64,000 nt of DNA from Arthrobacter sp. 24S4-2 (GCF_005280255.1 NZ_CP040018.1:3782001-3846000); one strand, 5' to 3'. Shown: positions 1 through 9,058, counted from the stretch's first letter. Notes: generated by a model from the sequence alone, not told the origin. Program-made: numbers and translations.

Positions 1-378
1 CCCTGGCTTGCCCTTGTGGCTGTATTGGCCATGTTCTGGCGTGGACGGCGGTTGGGGCCGCTGGTTTTCGAGCCGTTGCCCGTAGTGGTTAAGGCGGTTG
101 AGACCGCTGAAGGCCGGGCCCGGCTCTACCATGACGCCCACGCCGTGGACCGGGCGGCTGACAGCCTTAGGGCAGGAACCCTTGTCCGGCTCGCGAGGGC
201 CCTGCAGCTCGGGCCGGATGCCGGGTCAGCTGCGATAGTCAACGCCGCCGCCCGACATCTGGGCCGTACACCGGAAGAGGAAGCCCGTGTGCTGGAGGGC
301 CGCCCCCGAACCGAGAGTGAGCTGGTCCGCTGGGCCCAGCAGCTGGACACACTAGAGAAAGAGGTAACCGCCCGATGA
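1..378 (+). CDS. DUF4350 domain protein, C-terminal part (5' end outside window)
   Basis: The frame is open from base 1, so the gene begins upstream of the window; an internal GTG at 16 is not taken as the true start. About 125 residues are visible: a hydrophobic stretch followed by an Arg-rich turn (the end of a membrane segment), then a helical, charged cytoplasmic tail. Its position directly before MoxR and DUF58 genes is typical of actinobacterial DUF4350 proteins, which are membrane proteins of unknown function. Its stop overlaps the moxR start by four bases (ATGA), so the two are translationally coupled. The family call rests mainly on context and on the shape of the tail; the diagnostic N-terminal part is not visible. 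Confidence 0.7.
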   Translation, partial: PWLALVAVLAMFWRGRRLGPLVFEPLPVVVKAVETAEGRARLYHDAHAVDRAADSLRAGTLVRLARALQLGPDAGSAAIVNAAARHLGRTPEEEARVLEGRPRTESELVRWAQQLDTLEKEVTAR

Positions 379-1403
379 GTGAGCACACCAACGGATTCAC
401 CCAGGGCGGCCACGGCGGCCCGGCCCTTGCGACGACAGACGGGGTTCCCGGCGCGGACCCTGTCCGGCAGGCCCTGCTCGACGTCAGGGTCGAGGTGGCC
501 AAAGCTGTTGTCGGCCAGGACTCCACCGTCACCGGGATGCTGATCGCGCTGCTATGCCGCGGGCATGTGCTGCTGGAAGGCGTCCCCGGGGTGGCCAAGA
601 CGCTTCTGGTAAGAACGCTTTCCGCGGCGCTCAGCCTGGATACGAAGCGCGTGCAGTTCACTCCGGACCTGATGCCCGGTGACATCACCGGCTCGCTAAT
701 TTTCGACTCCAGGTCCTCCGAATTCAGTTTCCGGGAGGGGCCGGTTTTCACCAACATCCTGCTGGCCGATGAAATCAACAGGACGCCGCCGAAAACGCAG
801 GCATCCCTGCTGGAGGCCATGGAGGAGCGCCAGGTTTCGGCAGACGGCGTATCGAGGCCGCTTCCCGTGCCCTTCATCGTGGCGGCCACGCAGAATCCGG
901 TGGAGTACGAAGGCACCTATCCCCTGCCCGAAGCCCAGCTGGACCGCTTCCTGCTCAAACTCTCCATGCCGCTGCCGGGGCGGGCGGACGAAATCGAAGT
1001 CATCCGGAGGCACGCGGCCGGCTTTGATTCCAGGAACCTGGCCGCGGCCGGGGTGCGCGCCGTAGCGGGTGCCGCGGAGCTGGAACAGGCACGGCAGGCC
1101 GTGGCCTTGGTGGAAGTGGCACCGGAAGTGGCGGCGTACATCGTTGACATTGCCAGGGCCACCCGTGCGGCACCGTCCTTCCAGCTCGGGGTGTCCCCCC
1201 GCGGCGCGACTGCGTTGTTGAGCGCGTCGCGGGCGTGGGCGTGGCTGTCAGGCAGGCATTTTGTCACGCCCGACGACGTCAAGGCCCTGGCGCTCCCCTG
1301 CCTGCGGCACCGTGTGGCGCTGCAGCCCGAGGCCCAGATGGACGGCGTGCACGTCGACGGGGTCCTGGCCAGCATCCTGGCTTCCGTGCCCGTACCTCGC
1401 TGA
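375..1403 (+). CDS. moxR: MoxR-family AAA+ ATPase
   Basis: A 342-residue AAA+ ATPase of the MoxR/RavA class, a chaperone-like ATPase thought to help mature or insert partner complexes. The Walker A motif GVPGVAKT lies at about residues 69-76 and Walker B (LLADE) at about 129-133. Downstream are the sensor-1 segment (ATQNPVEYEG) and the MoxR-typical phrase LPEAQLDRFL. The C-terminal third is the helical lid. The first 30 residues are Gly/Ala-rich and probably disordered. It overlaps the upstream DUF4350 gene by four bases and is followed three bases later by the DUF58 gene, the standard moxR-DUF58 operon. The client is unknown; in other bacteria such operons affect cell-envelope stress and VWA-protein assembly. 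Confidence 0.95.
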   Translation: MSEHTNGFTQGGHGGPALATTDGVPGADPVRQALLDVRVEVAKAVVGQDSTVTGMLIALLCRGHVLLEGVPGVAKTLLVRTLSAALSLDTKRVQFTPDLMPGDITGSLIFDSRSSEFSFREGPVFTNILLADEINRTPPKTQASLLEAMEERQVSADGVSRPLPVPFIVAATQNPVEYEGTYPLPEAQLDRFLLKLSMPLPGRADEIEVIRRHAAGFDSRNLAAAGVRAVAGAAELEQARQAVALVEVAPEVAAYIVDIARATRAAPSFQLGVSPRGATALLSASRAWAWLSGRHFVTPDDVKALALPCLRHRVALQPEAQMDGVHVDGVLASILASVPVPR

Positions 1404-1406
1404 CCC

Positions 1407-2699
1407 ATGGCCATTTCCGGGCGGTTCGTTCTTCTGGCGCTGGCGGGTCTGGTGCCGGTGATGCTGTTTCCCCACTGGGGCACGGTGCTGCTGGTCTGCG
1501 CCGTCCTGGGTGCCTTGCTGCTGCTGGACGTGTCCCTCGCCGCGTCGCTGCGCAGGGTAATCGTGGAACGCACGTTGCCGGGCAATGTCACGCTCACCGG
1601 CAGCACCGAATCCGTCCTGATGATTGCGAATACCGGTTCGCGCACCCTCCGGGCCATGGTGCGGGACGCGTGGCAGCCGTCCGCGGGCGCACAAAATTCC
1701 CGCCAACCGGTGCAGGTTCCGGCTGGCGAGCGTCGGCGAATGAAGGTACTGCTGAAGCCGGCGCGGCGCGGCGACCTCAAGGCGCCCCACGTGACCCTGC
1801 GCGCTTCAGGGCCCTTGGGCCTGGCCGGGCGGCAGCGCACCATCCCGTGCCCCGGAATCCTGCGTGTGCTCCCGCCTTTCCACTCGCGGCGCCACCTTCC
1901 GTCCAAACTCCGCAAGCTGCGCGAGCTCGACGGAAAGGCTGCTGTCCAGATCCGGGGCGCGGGCACCGAGTTTGATTCGCTCCGGGATTACGTGCGCGGT
2001 GATGACGTGCGGTCCATAGACTGGCGCGCCACGGCGCGGCGGTCCGCCGTCGTGGTCCGTACCTGGCGGCCCGAACGGGACCGGCGGGTGGTGATCATGC
2101 TGGACACGTCCCGGACGTCGGCGGCGAGGATCGACGACGAGCCGCGCCTTGACACCGGGATCGAGGCGGCGCTGCTGCTCGCGGTCCTGGCGGAACGCGG
2201 CGGGGACCGGGTGGACTTTTTCGCCTTCGACCGGCGGATCAGGGGCCGGGCCGGCTCCGCGGCCAAGGGCAACCTGTTGGGACAGCTCGTCCAGGCCATG
2301 GCACCGCTGGAACCCGAGCTCATCGAATTGGACTGGAGCCAGATCCCCGGCCAGGTCCGGCAGATTTCCGCCCACCGCTCACTGGTGGTGCTGCTGACCC
2401 CGTTGGAGGGCGGCGCCCCCGAGGAAGGACTGCTGCCGATGGCAGCCCAGCTGGTGCAGCAGCATGTTGTGGTGGTTGCGTCCGTGCGGGACCCGATGCT
2501 CGGCACCATGCAAAAGGAACGGGCGACGGCGGCACAGGTGTTCCGCGCGGCCGCCGCCGAACGCGCCTTGCTGGAACGCGAGGCAGTGGCCATCCAGCTT
2601 CGCCAAATGGGCGTCGAAGTGGTGGATGCCGAGCCCCACCAACTGCCGCCCGCACTGGCGGACGCATACATCCGGCTGAAGGCCGCGGGACGGCTATGA
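1407..2699 (+). CDS. DUF58 domain-containing membrane protein
   Basis: This 430-residue protein has two N-terminal membrane helices (about residues 7-22 and 27-42), then a beta-rich region, then the DUF58 core. The family hallmark is seen near residues 182-212: a Gly-x-Glu-Phe-Asp-Ser-Leu-Arg-Asp-Tyr run followed by GDD.RSIDW.ATAR. After it comes a VWA-like half (VVIMLDTSRT, an Asp-x-Ser metal-site-like motif). The start lies three bases after moxR, so both are one transcript. DUF58 proteins are regular MoxR partners. Their molecular role is not settled, and the VWA-like fold suggests a metal-dependent protein-interaction scaffold at the membrane. Confidence 0.92.
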   Translation: MAISGRFVLLALAGLVPVMLFPHWGTVLLVCAVLGALLLLDVSLAASLRRVIVERTLPGNVTLTGSTESVLMIANTGSRTLRAMVRDAWQPSAGAQNSRQPVQVPAGERRRMKVLLKPARRGDLKAPHVTLRASGPLGLAGRQRTIPCPGILRVLPPFHSRRHLPSKLRKLRELDGKAAVQIRGAGTEFDSLRDYVRGDDVRSIDWRATARRSAVVVRTWRPERDRRVVIMLDTSRTSAARIDDEPRLDTGIEAALLLAVLAERGGDRVDFFAFDRRIRGRAGSAAKGNLLGQLVQAMAPLEPELIELDWSQIPGQVRQISAHRSLVVLLTPLEGGAPEEGLLPMAAQLVQQHVVVVASVRDPMLGTMQKERATAAQVFRAAAAERALLEREAVAIQLRQMGVEVVDAEPHQLPPALADAYIRLKAAGRL

Positions 2700-2726
2700 G
2701 TCACATGCCGACAACCAGGAGGTACC

Positions 2727-3440
2727 GTGAGCACGCCTATCTATGAACGCGCCCTGGGCAGTGACTTCGCCCGGCTCCAGCCCGAGCTCCAGGAGTATTT
2801 TTCGCTCGCTCCCGGCTCCGGACGCTACGGCGTCGGCGAGGGAGTTTTCGACGTCGTGGGGTGCCGGCAGCAGTGGCTCCGGCCATTGCTGCGGCTCACC
2901 GGCAGGGAGGAAGCGTTCTTCCCCGAATACGGTGAGCGCATTCCCTTCCGGATCGAAAACCACGCACACCTTGATCCCTTCGGCAGGTCGAGTCTCACGG
3001 CGCGGCGCGAGATCCACTTTCCCGGACGCACGCGGCTGTTCCATGACACCACCAGCCTTGATGATTCCGGAAACAAACCGGGGCTGGTGGACTATGTCGG
3101 CCGCTACCGCCGCCTCGCCACGGACCTCAACCTCAGCGTGACGGCAGACGGCCGGCTGCGCGGTGCCTCCGAGGCCTCGAGGCTTTTCCTCGGCCCGCTG
3201 CGCATCCCGCTGCCGGCCGCACTGGACGCCAAAGCCTATGCGGAACAATGGTGGGACCCGTCCGGGGGCAGCCACGGAAAGCACCGGATCCAGGTCAAGG
3301 TGATCCAGCCGCAGCTGGGACTCGTCCTGGTCTACGCGGGCAGCTTCGACTACCGGCTGCGCCTCTACCCCGGCCGTCCCGCGGGACAGGGCCACCTCCC
3401 CGGCTATGCGCTGCCGGAGCGGTGGGAGAGCCGGGTTTAG
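2727..3440 (+). CDS. DUF4166 domain-containing protein
   Basis: A soluble 237-residue protein that starts with GTG preceded by AGGAGG at a good distance. It contains the aromatic segments usual for DUF4166: ARLQPELQEYF near the start, a central region in which RFP-type beta strands alternate (FPGRTRLFHDTT), and an EQWWDPSGG segment near residue 172. DUF4166 is found alone in actinobacteria and as a domain of larger NAD-dependent or saccharopine-dehydrogenase-like proteins; no enzymatic activity is established. It follows the DUF58 gene by 27 bases and is probably the last gene of the operon. Its last four bases overlap the 3' end of the convergent MetE-like gene. Confidence 0.75.
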   Translation: MSTPIYERALGSDFARLQPELQEYFSLAPGSGRYGVGEGVFDVVGCRQQWLRPLLRLTGREEAFFPEYGERIPFRIENHAHLDPFGRSSLTARREIHFPGRTRLFHDTTSLDDSGNKPGLVDYVGRYRRLATDLNLSVTADGRLRGASEASRLFLGPLRIPLPAALDAKAYAEQWWDPSGGSHGKHRIQVKVIQPQLGLVLVYAGSFDYRLRLYPGRPAGQGHLPGYALPERWESRV

Positions 3441-4555
3441 CCCATCGCCAGCTGGTTTAGTCCGTCCGCCACCTGCGTCAGTCGGGTCAGGACGGCGGTG
3501 GCGGACGACGGCGTGTAACCCTCCAGTCCGCCCGACGGCGTCACCCGGATCGAACTGAGCGAAGAGGCCGGAAGCCCCAGCTGGCGCCATGGCCGCCAGA
3601 CGTTCTCCACTACTTCAGATACGCGCGGCAGGGCGGCCGATGCGTCTTTAGGCGGCAGTACGCCGGCCCATAGGCTCTTCCCCGCCTCCACGGCACCTGC
3701 GAGCTGTTCCCATTGGCGGGACGTCAGGGCTTTGAGCGGGACGGCGATCCCGTCCGCCCCGGCGGTAAGTATCCGATCGAACGGCGCCTCGATTTCGGGC
3801 ACCGCAACCACAATCTCGGCAGCTCCGGCGGCCCTGGCCGCATCGATCACCAGCCGCCATGTCTCCGTGACTTCCTGGCCAGGGACGGAGCGCAAAGTCC
3901 GGTAACCGCTGGACGTGGGAATGGTGCCGGCCAGGACGGCGGCAACGTCGGGTTCATCGATCTGGACCACCAGCCGCGCTCCCGGAACAGCCGCGCCCAC
4001 ACGCGCCAGGAAATCCCCGACGCCGGCAGCGAGCGACGCTGCGATGTCACGCCGGGCGCCGTGGTCGATCAGGGCCCGCTCGCCGTTGTGGAGATGCAGT
4101 CCCGCAGCCAGGCTCAGCGGGCCGCGCAGCTGGACCTTGAAGTCCCGCGCGGGGCTTTCTTCCGTTCCGGCCACGTCGGCGAGAACGTTGATGTCGGTGG
4201 AGAGCGCCGACTTGGCGCGCTTGAAATCGCGTCCGGGCCGGTCAACGATCCGCCACCCGTAGGGCTGCACATCGACTGACAGGTCCACAAGGAGCGATGC
4301 CGTCCTGCCGAGCGCATCCGAGCCGACACCGCGCCCCGGGAGCTCCACGAGGAAGGGCAGGTGTGGGCTGCCGAGTTCGCCGCGGACTGTCCGGGTGGCT
4401 TCGATGGGATCCTCACCCGGCCACGGCCCCAACGCAGTAGCGGTCACCTGCGGAGATTCCGTGCCGCGGAGTTCGGCGATCCGGGCCTCGGCCTCGCGCG
4501 CTTCGGCGTCGCGGTCGTCGCGCCCCCTGACGTGGCTGCGGGTTGATTCCGGCAT
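3437..4555 (-). CDS. MetE-like (cobalamin-independent methionine synthase family) protein lacking zinc ligands
   Basis: A 372-residue protein related to the C-terminal catalytic barrel of MetE (COG0620), usually annotated as methionine synthase in actinobacteria. A VVQIDEPDVA segment matches the substrate-side DEP motif, and LPFLVELPGRG near the start is typical of this short family. There is no cysteine anywhere in the protein, although MetE binds its catalytic zinc through two Cys, a His and a Glu. Canonical methyl transfer to homocysteine is therefore unlikely. The ATG at 4555 has no clear ribosome site; a GTG at 4447 would give 336 residues beginning at the conserved TATALGPWPG segment and may be the real start. 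It lies three bases after the chorismate mutase gene. Confidence 0.75.
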   Translation of the reverse strand: MPESTRSHVRGRDDRDAEAREAEARIAELRGTESPQVTATALGPWPGEDPIEATRTVRGELGSPHLPFLVELPGRGVGSDALGRTASLLVDLSVDVQPYGWRIVDRPGRDFKRAKSALSTDINVLADVAGTEESPARDFKVQLRGPLSLAAGLHLHNGERALIDHGARRDIAASLAAGVGDFLARVGAAVPGARLVVQIDEPDVAAVLAGTIPTSSGYRTLRSVPGQEVTETWRLVIDAARAAGAAEIVVAVPEIEAPFDRILTAGADGIAVPLKALTSRQWEQLAGAVEAGKSLWAGVLPPKDASAALPRVSEVVENVWRPWRQLGLPASSLSSIRVTPSGGLEGYTPSSATAVLTRLTQVADGLNQLAMG

Positions 4556-4558
4556 GGG

Positions 4559-5002
4559 CTAGGCGTCGACGGCGGCTGATGGGGCTTCGGACGGTACCCG
4601 CGGCGGGCCGGCGGCCGCGCCGTTGCTTTCTGCGGCCTGGTGGTCCTCTGCAATGGCCTCGTGGTGCCGGATGACCTCGCCGATGATGAAGTTCAGGAAC
4701 TTTTCGGCGAAGGCGGGGTCCAGGTGCGCTTCCTCAGCGAGCCGCCGCAGCCGTGCGATCTGGGCGCTTTCGCGTCCCGGGTCCCCTGCCGGCAGCTTGT
4801 GTGCCGCCTTGAGGAAGCCGACCTTCTGGGTCGCTTTGAACCGCTCCGCCAAGAGGAAGACAAGCGTGGCGTCGATGTTGTCGATGCTGGACCGAATGGA
4901 CAGCAGCTCCGCCATTACCGATTTGTCCACCTGTCCGGCCAGTGAGCTGGCTGAGGGGTCGTAGGATTCGGCGTCTGGAAGTTCTTGGTTCTGCTCGGTC
5001 AT
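4559..5002 (-). CDS. AroQ-type chorismate mutase
   Basis: This 147-residue cytosolic protein contains an all-helical AroQ-type chorismate mutase domain at about residues 28-115, which converts chorismate to prephenate for Phe/Tyr synthesis. The hallmark first helix is visible (SIRSSIDNIDATLVFLLAERF), then Lys-x-x-x-Lys-x-Gly-Phe-Leu-Lys, a DPGRES active-site turn and the helix LNFIIGEVIRHH. The N-terminal 25 residues are acidic, and the last 25 are Ala/Pro-rich and probably disordered. It is first in a two-gene operon with the MetE-like protein. The start is an ATG, with the SD area only moderately matched. Confidence 0.88.
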   Translation of the reverse strand: MTEQNQELPDAESYDPSASSLAGQVDKSVMAELLSIRSSIDNIDATLVFLLAERFKATQKVGFLKAAHKLPAGDPGRESAQIARLRRLAEEAHLDPAFAEKFLNFIIGEVIRHHEAIAEDHQAAESNGAAAGPPRVPSEAPSAAVDA

Positions 5003-5126
5003 GGTTCCAGTCTATGGGCACCGCAGCAATTCCCTGTGGCTGTTAAGCGTCCGCGAAACGCTGCCGGAGGAACGGAAATGCCCGCCGCCCCGAAGGGACA
5101 GCGGGCATCTCCAACGCCGAACGGAC

Positions 5127-6821
5127 CTAGCCGGCCAGCAGGGAACGGTTCGCTTCCCTGCGCCTGGCCTGCTCGTCCGGATCAGGCACGGGCAGGGAGG
5201 CGATGAGCCGCCGCGTGTAATCGTGCTGCGGGGAGCCCATGACCTGGGTGCCCAGCCCCTGCTCCACGAGCTTGCCCTTGTAGAGCACGCCTACCCAGTG
5301 CGACAGGATGTCCACCACCGCGAGGTCGTGGCTGATGAACAGCGCCGCGAATCCGAACTCCTTCTGGATGTCCTTGAACAGTTCCAGCACGACGGCCTGG
5401 ACGGAGACGTCCAAGGCCGAGGTCGGTTCGTCGGCAATCAGGAGCTTGGGGTTCAGGATCAGGGCCCTGGCCAGTGACGCCCGCTGCCGCTGTCCGCCGG
5501 ACAGTTCGTGCGGGAACCTGTCAGCGTACGACGCCGGCAGCTGCACCGATTCGAGCAGCTCCCCCACGCGCTTGCGCGCCTGGGCCGGGGTCGGGTTGGA
5601 GTGGATGATCAGCGGTTCTGCGACGCAATCGCCGATGGTCAGCTGCGGGTTGAACGATGCCGCCGGATCCTGGAACACGAAACCGATCTCTTTGCGGAGC
5701 GGCTTGAAGGTCCGCTCCTTGAGGTTCAGCATCTCGTAGCCCAGCACTTTCAGGCTGCCGCCGGTGGTGCGGTTGAGGCCGGCGATGGCCCGCCCGATGG
5801 TGGTCTTGCCGGACCCCGATTCGCCCACGAGGCCGAATACTTCGCCCTCCGAGACGGTAAAACTCACGCCGTCCACTGCCTTGAACCCCGGGCTGCCCAG
5901 GCGTCCCGGATACTCGATGGTCAGGTTCTTCGCCTCCACCAGCACCTTGCCGCCCTGATGGGCGCGTTCCGTCAGCCCCGCGGAGGCGGAGTTGCGTCCG
6001 AGGTGCGGAACGGCTGCGAGCAGCTTCTTGGTGTAGTCCTCCCTGGGCTGGGCGAACAGGACCCGTGAGGGAGCTTCCTCCACCACGTCACCCTGGTACA
6101 TCACCACCACGCGGTCGGCGAGGTCGGCCACGACGCCCATGTTGTGGGTGATCAGCACAATGGACGTCCCGTACTGGTCCCGGAGGTTCCGGAGCAGGTC
6201 CAGGATCTCCGCCTGGACGGTGACGTCCAGGGCTGTGGTCGGTTCGTCGGCCACGATCAGTCCAGGGTTCAAAGCTAGCGCGGCGGCAATGACGACGCGC
6301 TGTTTCTGGCCGCCGGAGAACTGGTGCGGATAGTAGTTGGCCCTGGTTTCCGGATCCGGGATGCCCACCTTGCGCAGTGCTTCGATGGCCCGGGCCTTGG
6401 CCTCCTTGGCGGAGACACGGTGGCCGCCGGTGCCGGCGTGCGCGCGGATGCCTTCGGCAATCTGCCACCCCACGGTGAAAACGGGATTCAGGGCTGTCGA
6501 CGGTTCCTGGAAAACCATGGCTACGTCGCGGCCGCGGATCTGCCGAAGCTTTGCCGCGCTGACGCTGATCACGTTGTTGCCGTTGATCAGTACAGCGCCT
6601 GAGCTGGTGGCCGTTTCCGGCAGCAGCCCCAAAATGGTTTTGGCGGTGACGGTCTTGCCTGAGCCGGATTCGCCGACGATTGCCACGACCTCGCCGGGGT
6701 TGACTTCGAGGCTGACGTCCTTGACGGCGTAGACGTCGCCGCCATCTGTGGCGAAGGTGACTTTAAGCTTGTCGATGTCCAGCACCGGCCCGGTTCCGTG
6801 CTCGTCGATGTTGGTGGTCAT
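5127..6821 (-). CDS. Dipeptide/oligopeptide ABC transporter, fused double ATP-binding protein (DppD-DppF type)
   Basis: The product is a 564-residue cytoplasmic ATPase holding two complete ABC domains in one chain, corresponding to DppD and DppF/OppF. Domain 1 has Walker A GESGSGKT at about residues 50-57, signature FSGGQKQR and VADEPTTALD. Domain 2 has a second GESGSGKT, signature LSGGQRQR and IADEPTSALD. Each domain ends with the peptide-family extension (LFAQPREDYTKKLLAAVPHL and a related SPQHDYTRRLIASLP). The ATG at 6821 is chosen because AGAGG sits seven bases upstream and it overlaps the preceding permease stop by four bases (ATGA). The frame stays open further upstream, but that part is the permease gene read in another frame. 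Confidence 0.93.
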   Translation of the reverse strand: MTTNIDEHGTGPVLDIDKLKVTFATDGGDVYAVKDVSLEVNPGEVVAIVGESGSGKTVTAKTILGLLPETATSSGAVLINGNNVISVSAAKLRQIRGRDVAMVFQEPSTALNPVFTVGWQIAEGIRAHAGTGGHRVSAKEAKARAIEALRKVGIPDPETRANYYPHQFSGGQKQRVVIAAALALNPGLIVADEPTTALDVTVQAEILDLLRNLRDQYGTSIVLITHNMGVVADLADRVVVMYQGDVVEEAPSRVLFAQPREDYTKKLLAAVPHLGRNSASAGLTERAHQGGKVLVEAKNLTIEYPGRLGSPGFKAVDGVSFTVSEGEVFGLVGESGSGKTTIGRAIAGLNRTTGGSLKVLGYEMLNLKERTFKPLRKEIGFVFQDPAASFNPQLTIGDCVAEPLIIHSNPTPAQARKRVGELLESVQLPASYADRFPHELSGGQRQRASLARALILNPKLLIADEPTSALDVSVQAVVLELFKDIQKEFGFAALFISHDLAVVDILSHWVGVLYKGKLVEQGLGTQVMGSPQHDYTRRLIASLPVPDPDEQARRREANRSLLAG

Positions 6822-7831
6822 GAACCTCTCACTTCTGCTTGGAGCGCCGCCTGCGCGCCCGCGGTGGAATCGGGCCCGCTCTTGCCGGTAGCGGCCTTTT
6901 TGCGTCCGCGCAACCGCGGATCGTTGAGATCGTTCATGCTCTCGCCGACGAGCGTCAGCCCTAGTACGGTAAGAACGATCGCAGTACCGGGGAAGACGCC
7001 GGTCCACCAGATGCCCGACGAGGCGTCGGCCATGGCCTTGTTGAGGTCGAAGCCCCACTCAGCTGCCGATGACGGCTCGATGCCGAACCCGAGGAAGCCC
7101 AGCCCTGCAAGGGTCAGGATTGCCTCGGAGGCGTTCAGTGTGAAGATCAGCGGCAGCGTGCGGGTTGCGTTCTTGAAGATGTGGCGCCCCATGATGCGGA
7201 TGCTGGAGGCACCCACCACCTTGGCTGATTCGACGAAGGGCTCCGCCTTCAGCCGGATGGTTTCGGCACGGATCACACGGAAGTACTGCGGGACAAACAC
7301 CACGGAGATGGCGAAGGCGCAGGCAAGGATGCCGCCCCAGAAACTTGACTGGCCCCGGCTGATGACAATCGACATAACGATCGCGAGCAGGAGGGACGGG
7401 AAAGCGTAAATCGCATCGGCGATCACCACCAGTACCCGGTCCAGCCAGCCGCCGAAGTAGCCGCTGACGAGTCCGAGGGCGACCCCGAGGAAGATCGACA
7501 TGGCCACGGCGACAATAATCACAATCACGGCCGTCTGGGAACCCCAGATCACGCGGGAGAATACGTCATAGCCGCCCACTGTGGTACCCAGGATGTGGTT
7601 GCCCCCTGGCGCCTGCTGGGCGGGGAAGGTTCCGGATGCATCGCTGAGCTGCGAATATCCGTAGGGCGCGATGAACGGCGCCAGTACGGTGGTCAGGAGG
7701 AAAAAGATGGTCAGTACCAGCCCCGTAACGAGCATGCCACGCTGGAGCCCCACGCTCTTCCGGAAATGCGAAATCACCGGGAGCCGGTAGATGAGGGGCT
7801 GTTTGCGGCCGCTTACTTTGGTTGCGTTCAT
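6818..7831 (-). CDS. Dipeptide/oligopeptide ABC transporter permease (DppC type)
   Basis: A 337-residue inner-membrane permease. A first membrane helix at about residues 33-55 precedes an extracytoplasmic stretch containing the DppC-type phrase HILGTTVGGYDVFSR, followed by five more helices. The cytoplasmic EAA-like loop that contacts the ATPase reads VESAKVVGASSIRIMGRHI. The start at 7831 (ATG, two bases after the dppB-like stop) fits operon coupling, and the last codons overlap the ATPase gene. The C-terminal 35 residues are Ala/Gly/Lys-rich and not part of the family core. It pairs with the DppB-type permease to form the channel. Confidence 0.92.
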   Translation of the reverse strand: MNATKVSGRKQPLIYRLPVISHFRKSVGLQRGMLVTGLVLTIFFLLTTVLAPFIAPYGYSQLSDASGTFPAQQAPGGNHILGTTVGGYDVFSRVIWGSQTAVIVIIVAVAMSIFLGVALGLVSGYFGGWLDRVLVVIADAIYAFPSLLLAIVMSIVISRGQSSFWGGILACAFAISVVFVPQYFRVIRAETIRLKAEPFVESAKVVGASSIRIMGRHIFKNATRTLPLIFTLNASEAILTLAGLGFLGFGIEPSSAAEWGFDLNKAMADASSGIWWTGVFPGTAIVLTVLGLTLVGESMNDLNDPRLRGRKKAATGKSGPDSTAGAQAALQAEVRGS

Positions 7832-7833
7832 GG

Positions 7834-8925
7834 CTAGTACCTCACTCGCGGGTCGATCAGGGCTGCGACGACGTCCACGATGAAGTTGGTGACGGCAACG
7901 ATGACCGCCAGCAGCACGACGATGCCTTGTACGGCGACGAAGTCGCGTGCGTTCAGATACTGAACCAACTGGTAGCCGAGGCCCTTCCATTCAAAGGTTG
8001 TCTCCGTGAGCACCGCTCCTCCCAGCAACAAGGCGATCTGCAGCCCCATGACCGTGATGATAGGGATCAGGGCCGGCTTGTAGGCGTGCTTTGTCACGAG
8101 TCGAAATTCGCTGACGCCGCGCGACCGGCCGGCCTCGATGTAGTCCTTGCCCAGGGTGCCGATCACGTTGGTGCGGACCAGGCGGAGGAACACCCCTGCC
8201 GTCAGTAGTCCGAGGGCAATGGCGGGCAGGATGGCGTGCGCCACCACGTCGCTGAGGGCTGCTGTGTTACCGCTGCGCAGCGCATCCAGCCAGTAGATCC
8301 CGGTGGGTGCAGCGAGGCTGCCCATGGCCAGTTCCGTCCGGGTGGAGGCCCGCCCGGCGACGGGCAGCCAGCCGAGCCAGACGGAGAACGTCAGCTTCAG
8401 AAGCAGGCCCGCGAAGAATACGGGAGTGGCGTAGCAGAGAATTGCGAAAAAGCGCAGGACGGCGTCCGGTGCCTTGTCACGCCGGTGGGCGGCGATCATT
8501 CCGAGCGGGATGCCGACTACCAGGGCCACGATCAAGGCGTTGACGGCGAGCTCAAGCGTTGCTGTGCCAAAAGTGGCCAGCATTCCCACGACGGGCCGCC
8601 GGTCCGTGATGGTGGTGCCGAAGTTACCGGTGGCCATCTGGCCAAGATACTCAAAGTACTGCACCAGGATGGGGCGATCGTACCCGGCGTCGTGAATCCG
8701 CTGTGCGAGTACGTCCGGCGGAAGCCGCCCGCCTTGGGCCGCCGTAATGGGATCGCCAATGACCCGCATCAGGAAGAAAACCATGGTGACGAGAATGAAA
8801 ATGGTTGGAAGGATCAGGAGGAATCGGACCAGGATGTACGTTCCCAGACCACCGCCCGACGATTTTTTCTTTGACGGAAGAAGTCCGTCGGCGTCGCTTG
8901 GGGGCGCCTCAATCAGTGTTGTCAT
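7834..8925 (-). CDS. Dipeptide/oligopeptide ABC transporter permease (DppB type)
   Basis: A 363-residue membrane permease with a hydrophilic N-terminal tail containing KKKSSGGG, a first membrane helix at about residues 30-52, and the DppB-typical segment in which a periplasmic loop ends before NFGTTITDRRPV. Five further helices follow. The EAA loop reads YIEAGRSRGVSEFRLVTKHA, near the consensus for BPD-type permeases. The last helices end in VVAALIDPRVRY, the usual DppB terminus. It is the first permease gene after the binding-protein gene, separated by 133 bases that contain a strong hairpin, so it is probably made in lower amount than the binding protein. Confidence 0.93.
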   Translation of the reverse strand: MTTLIEAPPSDADGLLPSKKKSSGGGLGTYILVRFLLILPTIFILVTMVFFLMRVIGDPITAAQGGRLPPDVLAQRIHDAGYDRPILVQYFEYLGQMATGNFGTTITDRRPVVGMLATFGTATLELAVNALIVALVVGIPLGMIAAHRRDKAPDAVLRFFAILCYATPVFFAGLLLKLTFSVWLGWLPVAGRASTRTELAMGSLAAPTGIYWLDALRSGNTAALSDVVAHAILPAIALGLLTAGVFLRLVRTNVIGTLGKDYIEAGRSRGVSEFRLVTKHAYKPALIPIITVMGLQIALLLGGAVLTETTFEWKGLGYQLVQYLNARDFVAVQGIVVLLAVIVAVTNFIVDVVAALIDPRVRY

Positions 8926-8998
8926 TACTACCTAAATTTGTGCTTTCGGGGCCCGTGGGCAGGCCCCGTGAACTGCAGCGCTGCAAATGACCAGGAAA

Positions 8999-9025
8999 GG
9001 CGGGGCGCCCTGGGGGCACCCCGCC
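8999..9025 (-). terminator. Hairpin between binding-protein and permease genes (attenuator/terminator)
   Basis: Bases 8999-9010 pair with 9014-9025 around a three-base loop, with a single mismatch (9006/9018). On the minus strand the hairpin is followed by TTTCC. It lies after the binding-protein stop and before dppB, where many ABC operons have a stem-loop that stabilises the upstream message and reduces read-through. Confidence 0.7.
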
Positions 9026-9058
9026 TCCTAGGCTGGCTGGAGCAGCAGGGACGCAGCC

